From Brachypterus glaber (taxonomy: Eukaryota; Arthropoda; Insecta; Coleoptera; Kateretidae), in the NCBI GenBank assembly GCA_958510825.1, contig OY294048.1:20849589-20913588 (forward strand): DNA of 64,000 nucleotides, in the 5' to 3' direction. This document shows, in pieces, positions 54,627 through 64,000 of the stretch. The notes below the pieces were generated by a model, which saw nothing but the letters and a program-made list of their open reading frames with translations, was not told the DNA's origin and ran no database searches. A program made the position numbers and the translations under genes. Every line of letters starts with the position of its first letter. Position 1 is the first letter of the stretch.

Positions 54627-55427
54627 CCTTACATCATACGTATATGGTCTATAAATATTTTTTCTTTTATTCTAGATTTTGTATTCTAGAAATCGCGTAC
54701 CTGACTTATACCGAACTCATAACATAACTAAATCTTTTATACTAAATCGCTTTCTTATGCATATATGGTACTAGGGCTCTTTTAATGAGCATTTTTAAAA
54801 TATATATTACTCAAAAATGGTTTGACTTAAGTCATATTGATTGTTGATACAAATAAAAATCATTTTTTTCAAAAACGGCCCAACGTTTTTAAAATTTTGT
54901 ATCAATCATATCCGAACATTATATAATAAATTTATAAAACAAAAACTGGTGTCTTCCAAAGTTAAAAAAAAAAATAATGTCAGTGTGGGGTTTTTGTTGT
55001 ACGATATGGTGCAACGTCGAGCCTTTTTCTAAACCCGGAGGCTCAGTGTTGAGCCATATTTTATCCATGCATAAAAACACTGATCTAGTAAAACTAGTCT
55101 AAGAGTAAACCAACAAAACACATAATAAATACAAATAAATCTTAGTTATGATAAATATTATTTTGAGATAAACTTTTTTAATTTTTTTCCTTAACGCTTT
55201 TAAAATCGATTGAGTTTAGCATAAAGGGCGCGCGAGTTCTAGATAATCCTGTATATTGTTGAATATTACACACTGCAAAATTATATGTTTAAAAAGTTTG
55301 TTTATATTTTGTAATATTTTATTTAGTGGTAGATAAAACTGACGCAGCTATATTAATTTTACGAATATTAATTTGATAGGAAAAAATTCAAAAAGATATT
55401 ATAAAATTTATTTGAAAAAATAATATA
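54627..55427. other. AT-rich DNA, nothing firm
   Basis: An imperfect hairpin at about 55006-55062 pairs ATATGGTGCAACGTCGAGCC with GGCTCAGTGTTGAGCCATAT. Otherwise unexplained. Confidence 0.4.
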
Positions 55428-56648
55428 CAGTGTTTTTAAAATAGGGTCCGAAAATTAAAGGGGTTATGATGTAAAATCACATCATAAAATATGACAAAAA
55501 GTTCCTATAAACATATGTCTAAAAATGCGTCATAAGGGAGCTAAGCCCATTTAAAAAAGTCCAAATAACAGTGGCTAAAAAAATCGGGTTTTAATAACTC
55601 AGGAACCCTTTGAGATATAGCAACGAGGTTTTGGACGTAAACTAATCTTAATCAGGCCCATCTTCGTATGTTATTTATTATCATGTACTTATTTTAACGT
55701 GGGGTGTGCGAAATAAGGGGGCCTTATCAGTTTTTTGTCTTTTTTCTGTGTAACTTTTTTGTAATTTTATTTTTGGAATATGATTCCTCAGGTAAAAATA
55801 CATAAAAAAGTACTCTTGTTATAATACTGTAGGATTAACCGTTTTCGAGAAAAAATCATTTGAAGATAAAATTTCAGAGTTTGGGGACTTTTCACGGTTT
55901 GAGGACGAAAAATTAAATACTAAAATGTTGAAATCCAAAATTTTAATAATGTATATCAAAAACTAAGAAAAAAACCTCATATACAGGTACTTCCAAAAAT
56001 CAATCCAAAGGAAGCTATGGTCTCCTAAAAATTCACCTTCAAATGGAGGTCACTATAAAATAAATAAATAAAGGGCCATAGTAGCTTGAAAAACGATTTT
56101 TCTCCCTACATGTATATAAACTTTTTTCTTAAGTTTTGATATAGAATAACCCAACATCCAAATGAAATTTTGGTTTTCGGCATTTTAGTATTTAATTTTT
56201 TGTCCTCAAACCGTCATCTTCAAATGATTTTTTCTCTAAAACGGTTAATCCTACAGTATTACAACGAAAGTACCTTTTTTATGTATTTTGCCCTGAGGAA
56301 TCATATTTCAAAAATAAAATTACAAAAAAGTTACACAGACAAATGTTTGGGAGAAAAAACTGATAAAGCCCCCCCCCCCCCCCGTTTCGCACACCCCTGG
56401 TTAAAATAGGTAAATGAAAGTATCATACGAAATGGGCCTTATTTAGATTAGTTCACTTGCGAAACCTCGATGCTATATCTCAAAGAGTTCCTGGGCTATT
56501 AAATAATAACCGATTTTTTAGCCACTTTCAAAGGGGCGTAGCTCCCTTACGACGCATTTTTAGACATATGTTTATAGGACCTTTTTGTCATATTTTATGA
56601 TATAGAATCGCCCGTTAAAATTTCGGAGCCTATTTCAAATACACCGTG
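55428..56648. mobile_element. Palindromic MITE, family F2 copy 3
   Basis: It lies between TA dinucleotides, begins CAGTGTTTTTAAAATAGGG and ends CTATTTCAAATACACCGTG. The arms share the F2 blocks (ATGCGTCATAAGGGAGCTAA, AATAACTCAGGAACCC, GGATTAACCGTTTTCGAGAA). A run of about 15 C residues occurs at 56370-56384 in the place where other copies have CCCC. Confidence 0.8.
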
Positions 56649-57156
56649 TATTTTATTTTTATTATTTTGATTGTTTAAAACAATTAACTATAAATTTACG
56701 AATTTAGCTTACGCTGTACATTTTGTAATGGGTCACTCTATTAATACCGAGTTCCGACTTTTTACAGTTTTATATAAGTATATTTCAAAAGCTTTTTTCA
56801 TTTAATTACACAGGCCGACAAGGATTTTTTGATCGGATGTTTTTTTAATTTTCTGGTTTAGTTAAGACAAAAATTCAGAACTTTTTCCGTTTTTTTTTCT
56901 GGGTCCACTGTGCGGTTGTTGAGAATCCTTACGTGATGGACAAAAACAGAAGTTATATTTGAAATCAACATAACTAAATTACCCCAAATCAGCTGTCAGA
57001 TCCAAATCAACTTCCAAAAGTTGAAAATTTGTTGGCCTGTGTTATTTACACAAGAATTTGACTATGTTTACTATGAAATTTAGCCAATAAAATCTTTTAA
57101 ATTTAAATGTAGACGATTCTATAGATCTATTGCATATCATGAAATTTACCCAAGGC

Positions 57157-57378
57157 TTATGCAATTTTTGGCGTATGCAAGTTTTCAGCAAGATGAAATT
57201 CACCAATCAATCGACACACTGTTATTGAATATTGTATAGGATGCCTGAGATCATCAAAGTAAACAAAAACTTGATATTGGTAGCTGTGTTTTAATTTTCT
57301 TCTTTCAGAAAAATCGTAGAGGTCTTGGAGGATATTGGCTGAATAATCTTCAGCAGGATCAAAACTTGACACCAATAA
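57157..57378 (-). other. Possible coding fragment, unrecognised
   Basis: A 75-codon minus-strand frame reads VSSFDPAEDYSANILQDLYD, then FSERRKLKHSYQYQVFVYFD and DLRHPIQYSITVCRLIGEFH before TAA. Its amino-acid balance (charged and aromatic residues mixed) is more protein-like than other short frames here. Its upstream side is cut at 57379, where the TIR of the 57379-59153 element begins, so it may be the broken end of a gene or of a transposase. I could not match it to a family. Confidence 0.25.
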
Positions 57379-59153
57379 TAACACTGGTCGGCAAATCTAA
57401 AGATTTCTCTAACTGAGATTCCAGAAATAGGTTTATACTAATTTTGGGTCACTGAATCCAAATCCGAATGCCGTTTGTCTCCATACCCTCAGATTTTTTT
57501 ATATCATAAAAAAAGTTAAAATTAGTAAAATTGATTTTGTGTAATTACAAGAAAATGCTTTGACTTATCACATTAAAATTAAGTACGATTAATAGTGGTA
57601 ATATAAGTTATTTATTCCCCTACTTACCCAAAAATACAATTGTGTGTATGTCAGAGGCGTGCGTTCTAAAGTGTTTCTGTAATACACGGTGTATTTGAAA
57701 TAGCGTAGGAAATTTTAACAGATGATTCTACATCATAAAATATGACAAAAAGTTCCTATAAACATGTCTAAAAATGCGTCATAAGGGAGCTACGCCCCTT
57801 TGAAAGTGGCTAAAAAAATCTGTTTTTATTTAATAACTCAGGAACCCTTTGAGATATATCAACGAGGTTTTGCACGTCAACTAATCCTACCAAAGCCCGT
57901 TTTTATGTGTTATTTTCATGTACTTATTTCAACCAGGAGTGTGCGAAACGGGGGGGGCTTATCAGTTTTTTGTCCCAAACTTTTTTCTGTGTAACTTTTT
58001 TGCAATTTTATTTTTGAAATATGATTCCTCAGGTCAAAATACATAAAAAAAGTACTCTTGTTGTAATACTGTAGGATTAACCGTTTTAGAGAAAAATTCA
58101 TTTGAAGGTGAGATTTCACGGTTCGAGGACGAAAAATTAAATACTAAAATGTTGAAAACCAAAATTTTAATGATGCAGGGCGAATGTACATTAAAAACTA
58201 AGAAAAAAACCTCATATACAGGTACTTTTTTTCTTAGTTTTTGATGTAGAATAACATTGCATCATTAAAATTTTGGTTTTCGACATTTTAGTATTTAATT
58301 TTTCGTCCTCGAACCGTGAAATTTCACCTCCAAATTAACTTTTCTCGAAAACGGTTAATCCTACAGTATTACAACAAGAGTACCTTTTTTATGTATTTTG
58401 ACCTGAAGAATCATATTTAAAAAATAAAATTGCAAAAAAGTTACACAGAAAAAAGTTTGGGACAAAAAACTGATAAGCCCCCCCCGTTTCGCACACTCCT
58501 GGTTGAAATAAGTACATGAAAATAACACATAAAAACGGGCTTTGGTAGGATAAAAAAAATTAAAAAAACCTAATAAGGCCCCCCATTTCGCACACCCCTG
58601 GTTTAAATAAGTACGTGAAAATGACATACAAAGATGGGCCTTATTAGGATTAATTCACGTGTGCAAAACCTCGTTAATATATCTCAAAGGGTTCCTGAGT
58701 TATTAAATAAAAACCAATTTTTTTAGCCAATTTGAAAGGGGCGTAGCTCCCTTATGACGCATTTTTAGACATATGTTTATGGGAACTTTTTGTCATATTT
58801 TATCATGTAGAATCACCTGTTAAAATTTCCTACCCTATTTCAAATACACCCTGTATATTTCTCCAACAAAATTTATGTTTAACAATTTTACAATTTCGAT
58901 AAAAAATTATTATTTATTGATTAATTTTACGTAAAAAACATATTGGACCTTTTGATCAAAGGTCAATAGTTTTCGAGAAAAATAGGTTTAAACATATCTC
59001 TGCAAGTTCCACTAAGAAAAAAACTGCTGCCAACAAGATAATACTTTCTCCTATAGGTCTAGGTTTATTCGGATTTGGATTAAGCGACCCAAAATTAGTA
59101 TAAACCTATATCTGGAATCTCAGAGAAATCTTCGGATTTGTCGACCAGTGTAA
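57379..59153. mobile_element. Element with ACACTGGTCG ends, carrying a nested F2 MITE
   Basis: ACACTGGTCGGCAAATCTAA (57379) and GATTTGTCGACCAGTGT (ending 59153) are inverted, and pairing goes on for about 95 bp through GAGATTCCAG-AATAGGTTTA and TACTAATTTTGGGTC. The F2 MITE at 57685-58853 lies inside, leaving about 600 bp of host element. Confidence 0.7.
57685..58853. mobile_element. Palindromic MITE, family F2 copy 4 (nested)
   Basis: Starts CACGGTGTATTTGAAATAGC and ends GGGTAGG-complement TTTCAAATACACCCTG-type sequence, flanked by TA. It has the complete set of F2 arm blocks. It is inserted in the element with ACACTGGTCG ends, so it is the younger of the two. Confidence 0.85.
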
Positions 59154-59647
59154 TTTAAGAAGTAAAATATTAAGCACTTGTTATAATTATTGATTTAAAT
59201 AAAAACTTAGTATGCAAAATAACTTTATTTTCATTTAGGTAATTAAAAATGTATATTTTTTAATAGAACAATTTTGATGTTTTGTTGGTTTGTTTTTTTT
59301 AAACGTAATTTAAGTGACATTTGCTATGCTCTTTGAGTGTGGCAGCGAATGTTTTTTTTTTTATTATGAACCCTTGAGTTCTGTTTTTGCTGTTTTTAAA
59401 ACTTTAACATCAAGTCGCACCGGATAAACATAATTTATCCAATACATACAGATAATAAGACAATTACCAGCTTTATTTTAAATAGATAAACTCAATAATA
59501 ACTCCCGAGTGGCTTTTACTTTATTGAGTGGATAATTATTTATTTTACCCACTCAACTGTCACTTGTCAAATTATTTTCTTGTAAATGTCATTAAAATTT
59601 TTAATAAAAATATGAATTCCTAAGCTATTTACTGGATAAAACCTTGT
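59154..59647. other. AT-rich DNA, nothing recognised
   Basis: No feature was seen apart from short inverted words around CCACTCAA / TTGAGTGG near 59513-59557. Confidence 0.35.
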
Positions 59648-59755
59648 ATGGCACTCATGGGTAAACCGATATTGCCATCTCGAAAATTAACCTGCTTGGC
59701 TGACGCCAGGTTAATTTTCTCATGGGCAATATCTTACTTTACCCACTAGTACCAT
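59648..59755. repeat. 108 bp hairpin element
   Basis: ATGGCACTCATGGGTAAACC, ATATTGCC and AAAATTAACCTG on the left pair with CAGGTTAATTTTCTCATGGG, GGCAATAT and TTTACCCACTAGTACCAT on the right. The loop is about 12 bases. It looks like a decayed MITE. Confidence 0.75.
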
Positions 59756-60966
59756 AAATAACTATTGTTTTGGATAAAATTTAATAAGTCTATTGGAGCC
59801 TTAAGGATCCCAAAACCGCGCGAGTCCCAATATGTCACATTTTGGGCTGGTACCATAACAAATATACTTATCAACATTTAAATTAACTTTAACATTGCTT
59901 AGTTTGTTATATTTTTGAGAAATAAATAGTTTCTGCATACAAACTTCAACATTGTATAATGAAACCAAAATTTTATTTCACTGTATCATACTAAATTCTT
60001 AGTTTGTTATATTTTTGAGAAATAAATAGTTTCTGCATACAAAAGTCCAAACTCAATTGATGAGTTATATAGTAAAAATAGGGCAATTAAAATTATTCAA
60101 AAACTACCCCACAAAAAATATGTATTTTGTAATAAAACCAAAAACCAGCAATTTAAAATTTAGGCTAGCAAAATCATTTTTTGGTTTACTTCGAGAATCT
60201 TTTGTATCCTATCAGTAACACTGTCGACATTTTAGCCAACATTCAATGTGTCAATATCAAAATTGCTTAAATCTATGATTAAATTATTACATTAATACTA
60301 GATCTCAATGTTTTTGTCAATTCAATAGTAAATTTCGCATATTTTGATTTTATATGGTAACAAAGTTACCAACCGTAAAAGGAATGTCACCATTGACTAC
60401 AGATTAAAAAATCTGTAATTTTATTTTCACTGTGTTCAGTTTTATCTAAACATTCCCAAAATATGTGCAACATAAGAAGTTACTTCTTAGTAGAAAGTAA
60501 GTTTAAAAAATATATAGCTATATTTCTGAATTATAATTAAATAAAAATAATAAACCAAAATATTTATTAAAGTATATTTTTAACTTATATTTTGGGTTTA
60601 TTTTAAAAATCATTTATTATAAAAGAATATTAAGTTTTATACATAATATTTGTGGAATAGTTATAGATCATCAACATGTTTTCGTACTATAATTTTAATG
60701 TATCAGATTTTAATGCTGTATTCTTTCAAATTTAGATTAAATTTATAAAAACATCGACAATAGAAATTTTGAGTTTAAAATCCAATTTTTTACTTCATTA
60801 CATCGGCACCAGCCAATAGGTCGAAAAAATTGTTCCTGTTTTTTTGTTACGTTTGGCAGTGTTTTGGACCTCCGTTAGTCCAAAACCGCTATTAAAATTA
60901 ACACACAACCAACCTTTAACTTTTAAATGACTAATATGACTATGTGGCATACAGTTCTAATCTCTT
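59756..60966. other. AT-rich DNA with a 46 bp direct repeat
   Basis: TTAGTTTGTTATATTTTTGA and the next 26 bases occur identically at 59899 and 59999, 100 bp apart. No gene was recognised. Confidence 0.6.
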
Positions 60967-60970
60967 TTAA

Positions 60971-61956
60971 CCCTTTGACTCCCGAAAATGTGGTTTTGCT
61001 CATGTTGAATGAAATCTGTTAGATTTAGGCAACTAATGAAGATTTAGCTAAATGAAGCACATCCAGGGAAAACTTCGAGACCTTCACAATTGAGGGCGTT
61101 AGTGGAAAAGTCATACAAGTGCACTTGTACTACTGTCAACGGGAGTGAAACCGGTCATAATTTGCTGTTTTTGCATTTTTTTTTTCGGTTTTCCTACAAA
61201 AATAAAAATCCAAAAAGATATATTTTCAAGCTTGAAGTTTCGAGCATTTATAACTGTCAACACTGTCAAAATAACCACAGTAGTTTTTTATATATTTGTT
61301 TAAAGGTTGATCGGTTTCACCCTGTACTAGGGGGTTGAAACCGATCACCCCTTTTATTTCACGCATATTTGACTTTAGAAACTTCGAGAGTGAAATCTAT
61401 CATTTATCCTCGTTTTAACAAAACTGTCGTTTTTAATTAAAGAAAAAAGTTTTAAAAAAATAGTAAAAAAACGTGTATTTATTATCAAAAAGTTACATAT
61501 TTATCTTAAACTTAAAAATTATTTCTTAAATGGTTTGGGAGGGGGTTAGTGTAAAGGACTTACTAAAAGTACTTGGATTTCCTACAAAACAAAACTTTAA
61601 TGACAAAGAGAGCTTTTTTTAGACCACTAACTAGATGGATTTCACCCCACCATTTCCCCACTTTTTATAAAAATGTAAATAAAAATTACACAATGTTGAT
61701 AAAAACTAAAAACTTTTTACTACTAGGGCCAGATAATAATTAAACTCAAATTTACTTACCGCGTTCTGTCAGCTCTTTTCTGTGACTCTGTACAACCAAA
61801 CGTTTCCACAAGTTTCCAAAAACTACTTTTTTTACACTTTCAAAACAACCTGATTGTTTTCGCGCAGTCCAATGCTTTAGGATTCCTCACAGTCGATAGA
61901 TTGCGGATACCAGAAAACTTTAAGACTTACAATTATGATCCACTGGAGTCAAAGGG
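60971..61956. mobile_element. Non-autonomous piggyBac-type element (986 bp)
   Basis: It begins CCCTTTGACTCC and ends GGAGTCAAAGGG, with TTAA on both sides (60967-60970 and 61957-61960). TTAA duplication and CCCTT-type ends are the signature of piggyBac. The interior repeats GTTTCACCC / GGGTTGAAACC type words around 61140-61350 and has no transposase; the 82-codon plus-strand frame at 61090 has no family features. Confidence 0.88.
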
Positions 61957-61960
61957 TTAA

Positions 61961-62437
61961 ATATCTTAAAAATGCGATTTTTAAGGCAAACGCACCAACG
62001 CTATTTTTTGAAAAATGTTCCCGCAGTCTGTGCTAAACCGATTTGAATCTATGTCCCAAAACATTGTGAACTTTTTAAATAAAACTTATCAGGTTCGTTT
62101 ATTTTGGACCAGTTTATTATAAAATGTACATTTTTTTAAAAAGCAAGTATAAAATTGGAATTTATGTCTGAAAAAATCTCGTTTCAAAAATCTTTTTATG
62201 TATCACAATTTTAAGCTATTTAAATGTTAGTACATATACTTAAAATAATCAATATTACGGCTAGGTACATATTAACAAGAAAAAAAAAGCATATTAAAAG
62301 GATATTTTTATATAAATACAAACAACATTAAGAAAAACACCAATTTTTGAAACAAAATTCTTAACGGTTCGGTTAAATAAAAAATTAAGCAACCCATTTT
62401 TTTATTAGCTGGTTAAAAAAAAGCCAAAATTAAGATA
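61961..62437. other. AT-rich DNA, nothing recognised
   Basis: No gene or inverted-repeat pair was seen. Confidence 0.35.
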
Positions 62438-62558
62438 GGGGCTGTTTAACTATTACGTCACTGGCCTAGGGGGTCCAGCTAAAAGTTACGGCTCAAATTT
62501 TCCAATTATATTCGGCGAAATGGTGACAAAAATTCGGTAACTATTGTTAAACAGACCC
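62438..62558. mobile_element. 121 bp MITE with CTGTTTAAC ends
   Basis: GGGGCTGTTTAACTATTACG at the left and GTAACTATTGTTAAACAGAC plus CC at the right are inverted. ATA flanks both sides. The interior holds GTCAC / GTGAC words in inverted arrangement. Confidence 0.7.
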
Positions 62559-63528
62559 ATAAAGCTTGAAGCATTTTTTGAGAAAAGCGATTTTAAATTG
62601 TTTTAATATTTTTTCAGTGTGTGATTAATTTAGTAGTATCAAAGGAGTTTATTTTTTCTAAGCTATTTTAAAAAATATATTTTTTGCTTAAGATATTTTA
62701 AATAAAAGTAGCAAACTGTATTCTTTATACTAGTCTGTCGTTGTAACCTATTGGCATATTTAAAAAAAAAAGAAATAGCCCCTGTAAATGTCAATTTAGT
62801 TTTATTGTATTTTTATTGCATAATATGCAATATTATATATTATAAATACTTAGTTTTTGGAATTATTTTGTGGTTACTTTATAATAAAAAATTATTATAA
62901 TGCTTATTTTATATTATTTTAAAATTTTGAAATTATTTAAAATATCTTGAAAAAAAAATGAAAATAAAGAGGTATTTTATAATATAGCTTAAAAATAAAC
63001 TCTTTTGGCATCCCTAATGAAAATTAATCACTGAAAAAACTATAAAAAAAAATAAAAAACGATTTTTTCTTGTGTTCCTACGATTATTTTAATTTTGGCC
63101 TTGTTGTACACTTTTTTCGGAAAAAAGTGGGGCACTTAAAACTGTTTTGTTTAAATTAGATAGGTAATTAAAACTTGTTAATTTTGATGTGAAGTTAAAT
63201 TGACTTAGCTTGTCAAATTATTTTAACCTATATTATAAAAACTTTATTTACACTACTGAAAAATTTAAAAATCGGCTTAAAGGTTTCTTTTTACGTCCCA
63301 CTTTTTTCCAACATAAGTGTAAAAACCATAAAAAAAACGTGTTAGGAAAACCTGAACAGGACATTATCTCGCGTTGCCTTCAGCTGCTTTAAACACAATA
63401 GGTTGCTTTATTTTTATTTTTTTTTAAGGAGTACCCTGTCATATGACATTTGAAACATTAAATAGAAACTCATATTGTTATATAAACTGAATCCATCTTT
63501 TATTAGCAATGGAACTTTTCACAATATA
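62559..63528. other. AT-rich DNA, possible LINE C-terminal scrap at 63210-63390
   Basis: A plus-strand frame reads YTTEKFKNRLKGFFLRPTFF, loosely like the final KFK..LK..L stretch of LINE reverse transcriptases. It is too short to assign. Nothing else was recognised. Confidence 0.3.
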
Positions 63529-64000
63529 CACGGTGTATTTGAAATTGGGTCCGAAATGAGTGATTCTACATCAGAAAATATGACAAAACGTTCCTATAAA
63601 CATACGTCTAAAAATGCGTCGTAAGGGAGCTACGCCCCTTTGAAAGTGGCTAAAAAATTCGGTTTTTATTTAATTAATAAAACTCAGGAACCCTTTAAGA
63701 TATAGCAACGAGGTTTTGCACGTCAACTAATCCTACCAAAGCCCGTTTTTATGTGTTATTTTCATGTACTTATTTCAACCAGGAGCGTGCGAAACGGGGG
63801 GACCTTAACAGTTTTTTGTCCCAAACTTTTTTCTGTGTATTTTTTTTGTAATTTTGTTCTTGGTATATGATTCCTCAGCTGAAAATACATAAAAAAGGTA
63901 CTCTTGTTGTAACACTGTAGGACTGACTAACTGTTAATTAATTTGACTGTTTGTGGACGTAAAAGTAAAAAAACAACATTTTAATGATGCAGGGTTATTC
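63529..64000. mobile_element. Palindromic MITE, family F2 copy 5, cut by the window edge
   Basis: Begins CACGGTGTATTTGAAATTGG after TA and follows the F2 left arm (GCGTCGTAAGGGAGCTACGC, CAACGAGGTTTTGCACGTCA, GGAGCGTGCGAAACGG) up to the last base. Only about 470 bp, less than one arm, lies in the window. Confidence 0.8.

Overview
The window is AT-rich animal nuclear DNA, most likely from an insect and plausibly a beetle. The reasons are split genes with GT-AG introns, long AT-rich introns, Tc1/mariner, hAT, piggyBac and Mutator-like DNA elements, and non-LTR retrotransposons of the kind found in insects. The species cannot be named from the sequence. There are no operons and no bacterial features. 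All repeat relationships below were read by eye.

Two host genes are supported. On the minus strand at 9385-10077 is a compact single-exon LYPLAL1-like serine hydrolase (acyl-protein thioesterase/lysophospholipase family) with a complete catalytic triad. On the plus strand four exons (27050-28439, 42871-43213, 47056-47334, 51458-52071) join in phase into the 3' part of one gene. Its product is at least 866 residues, very rich in Ser, Pro, Gln and Ala, with 14 tandem SPQ(V/M/I)(H/L) pentapeptides and poly-alanine runs. I do not recognise the protein; a nuclear regulatory scaffold is a guess. Its 5' exons are not identified and may lie outside the window.

Nearly everything else is mobile or repeated DNA. 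Region by region: 1-5.1 kb holds MITE copies, including a 1.0 kb palindrome. 5.1-6.5 kb holds a dead Tc1 transposase beside a degenerate tandem repeat. 8.4-9.0 kb is a palindromic MITE, followed by LYPLAL1. 10-18 kb holds dispersed repeats, one 838 bp palindrome, a Tc1 fragment and two tandem arrays. 18.3-19.7 kb is a dead LINE, followed by a tandem array of about 365 bp units. 22.5-26.1 kb is a 3.6 kb mariner-like element with long terminal inverted repeats (TIRs), a transposase broken by one frameshift, and a nested 628 bp hAT element with an 8 bp target duplication.

The 14.4 kb first visible intron contains a LINE with recognisable endonuclease and reverse transcriptase, a 2.3 kb foldback element with a 9 bp target duplication (Mutator-like), a 3.0 kb near-complete palindrome with an 8 bp target duplication (hAT-like), a nested 393 bp MITE and two copies of a 0.2 kb MITE. 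Downstream of the gene come two strong hairpins, three more copies of the 1.2 kb palindromic MITE, and a 986 bp non-autonomous piggyBac element.

The most striking features are the number of very long foldback elements of different superfamilies in 64 kb, the nesting with exact target duplications that gives an insertion order, and one pair of duplicated intronic segments in which the same TA is occupied by two different palindromic MITEs.
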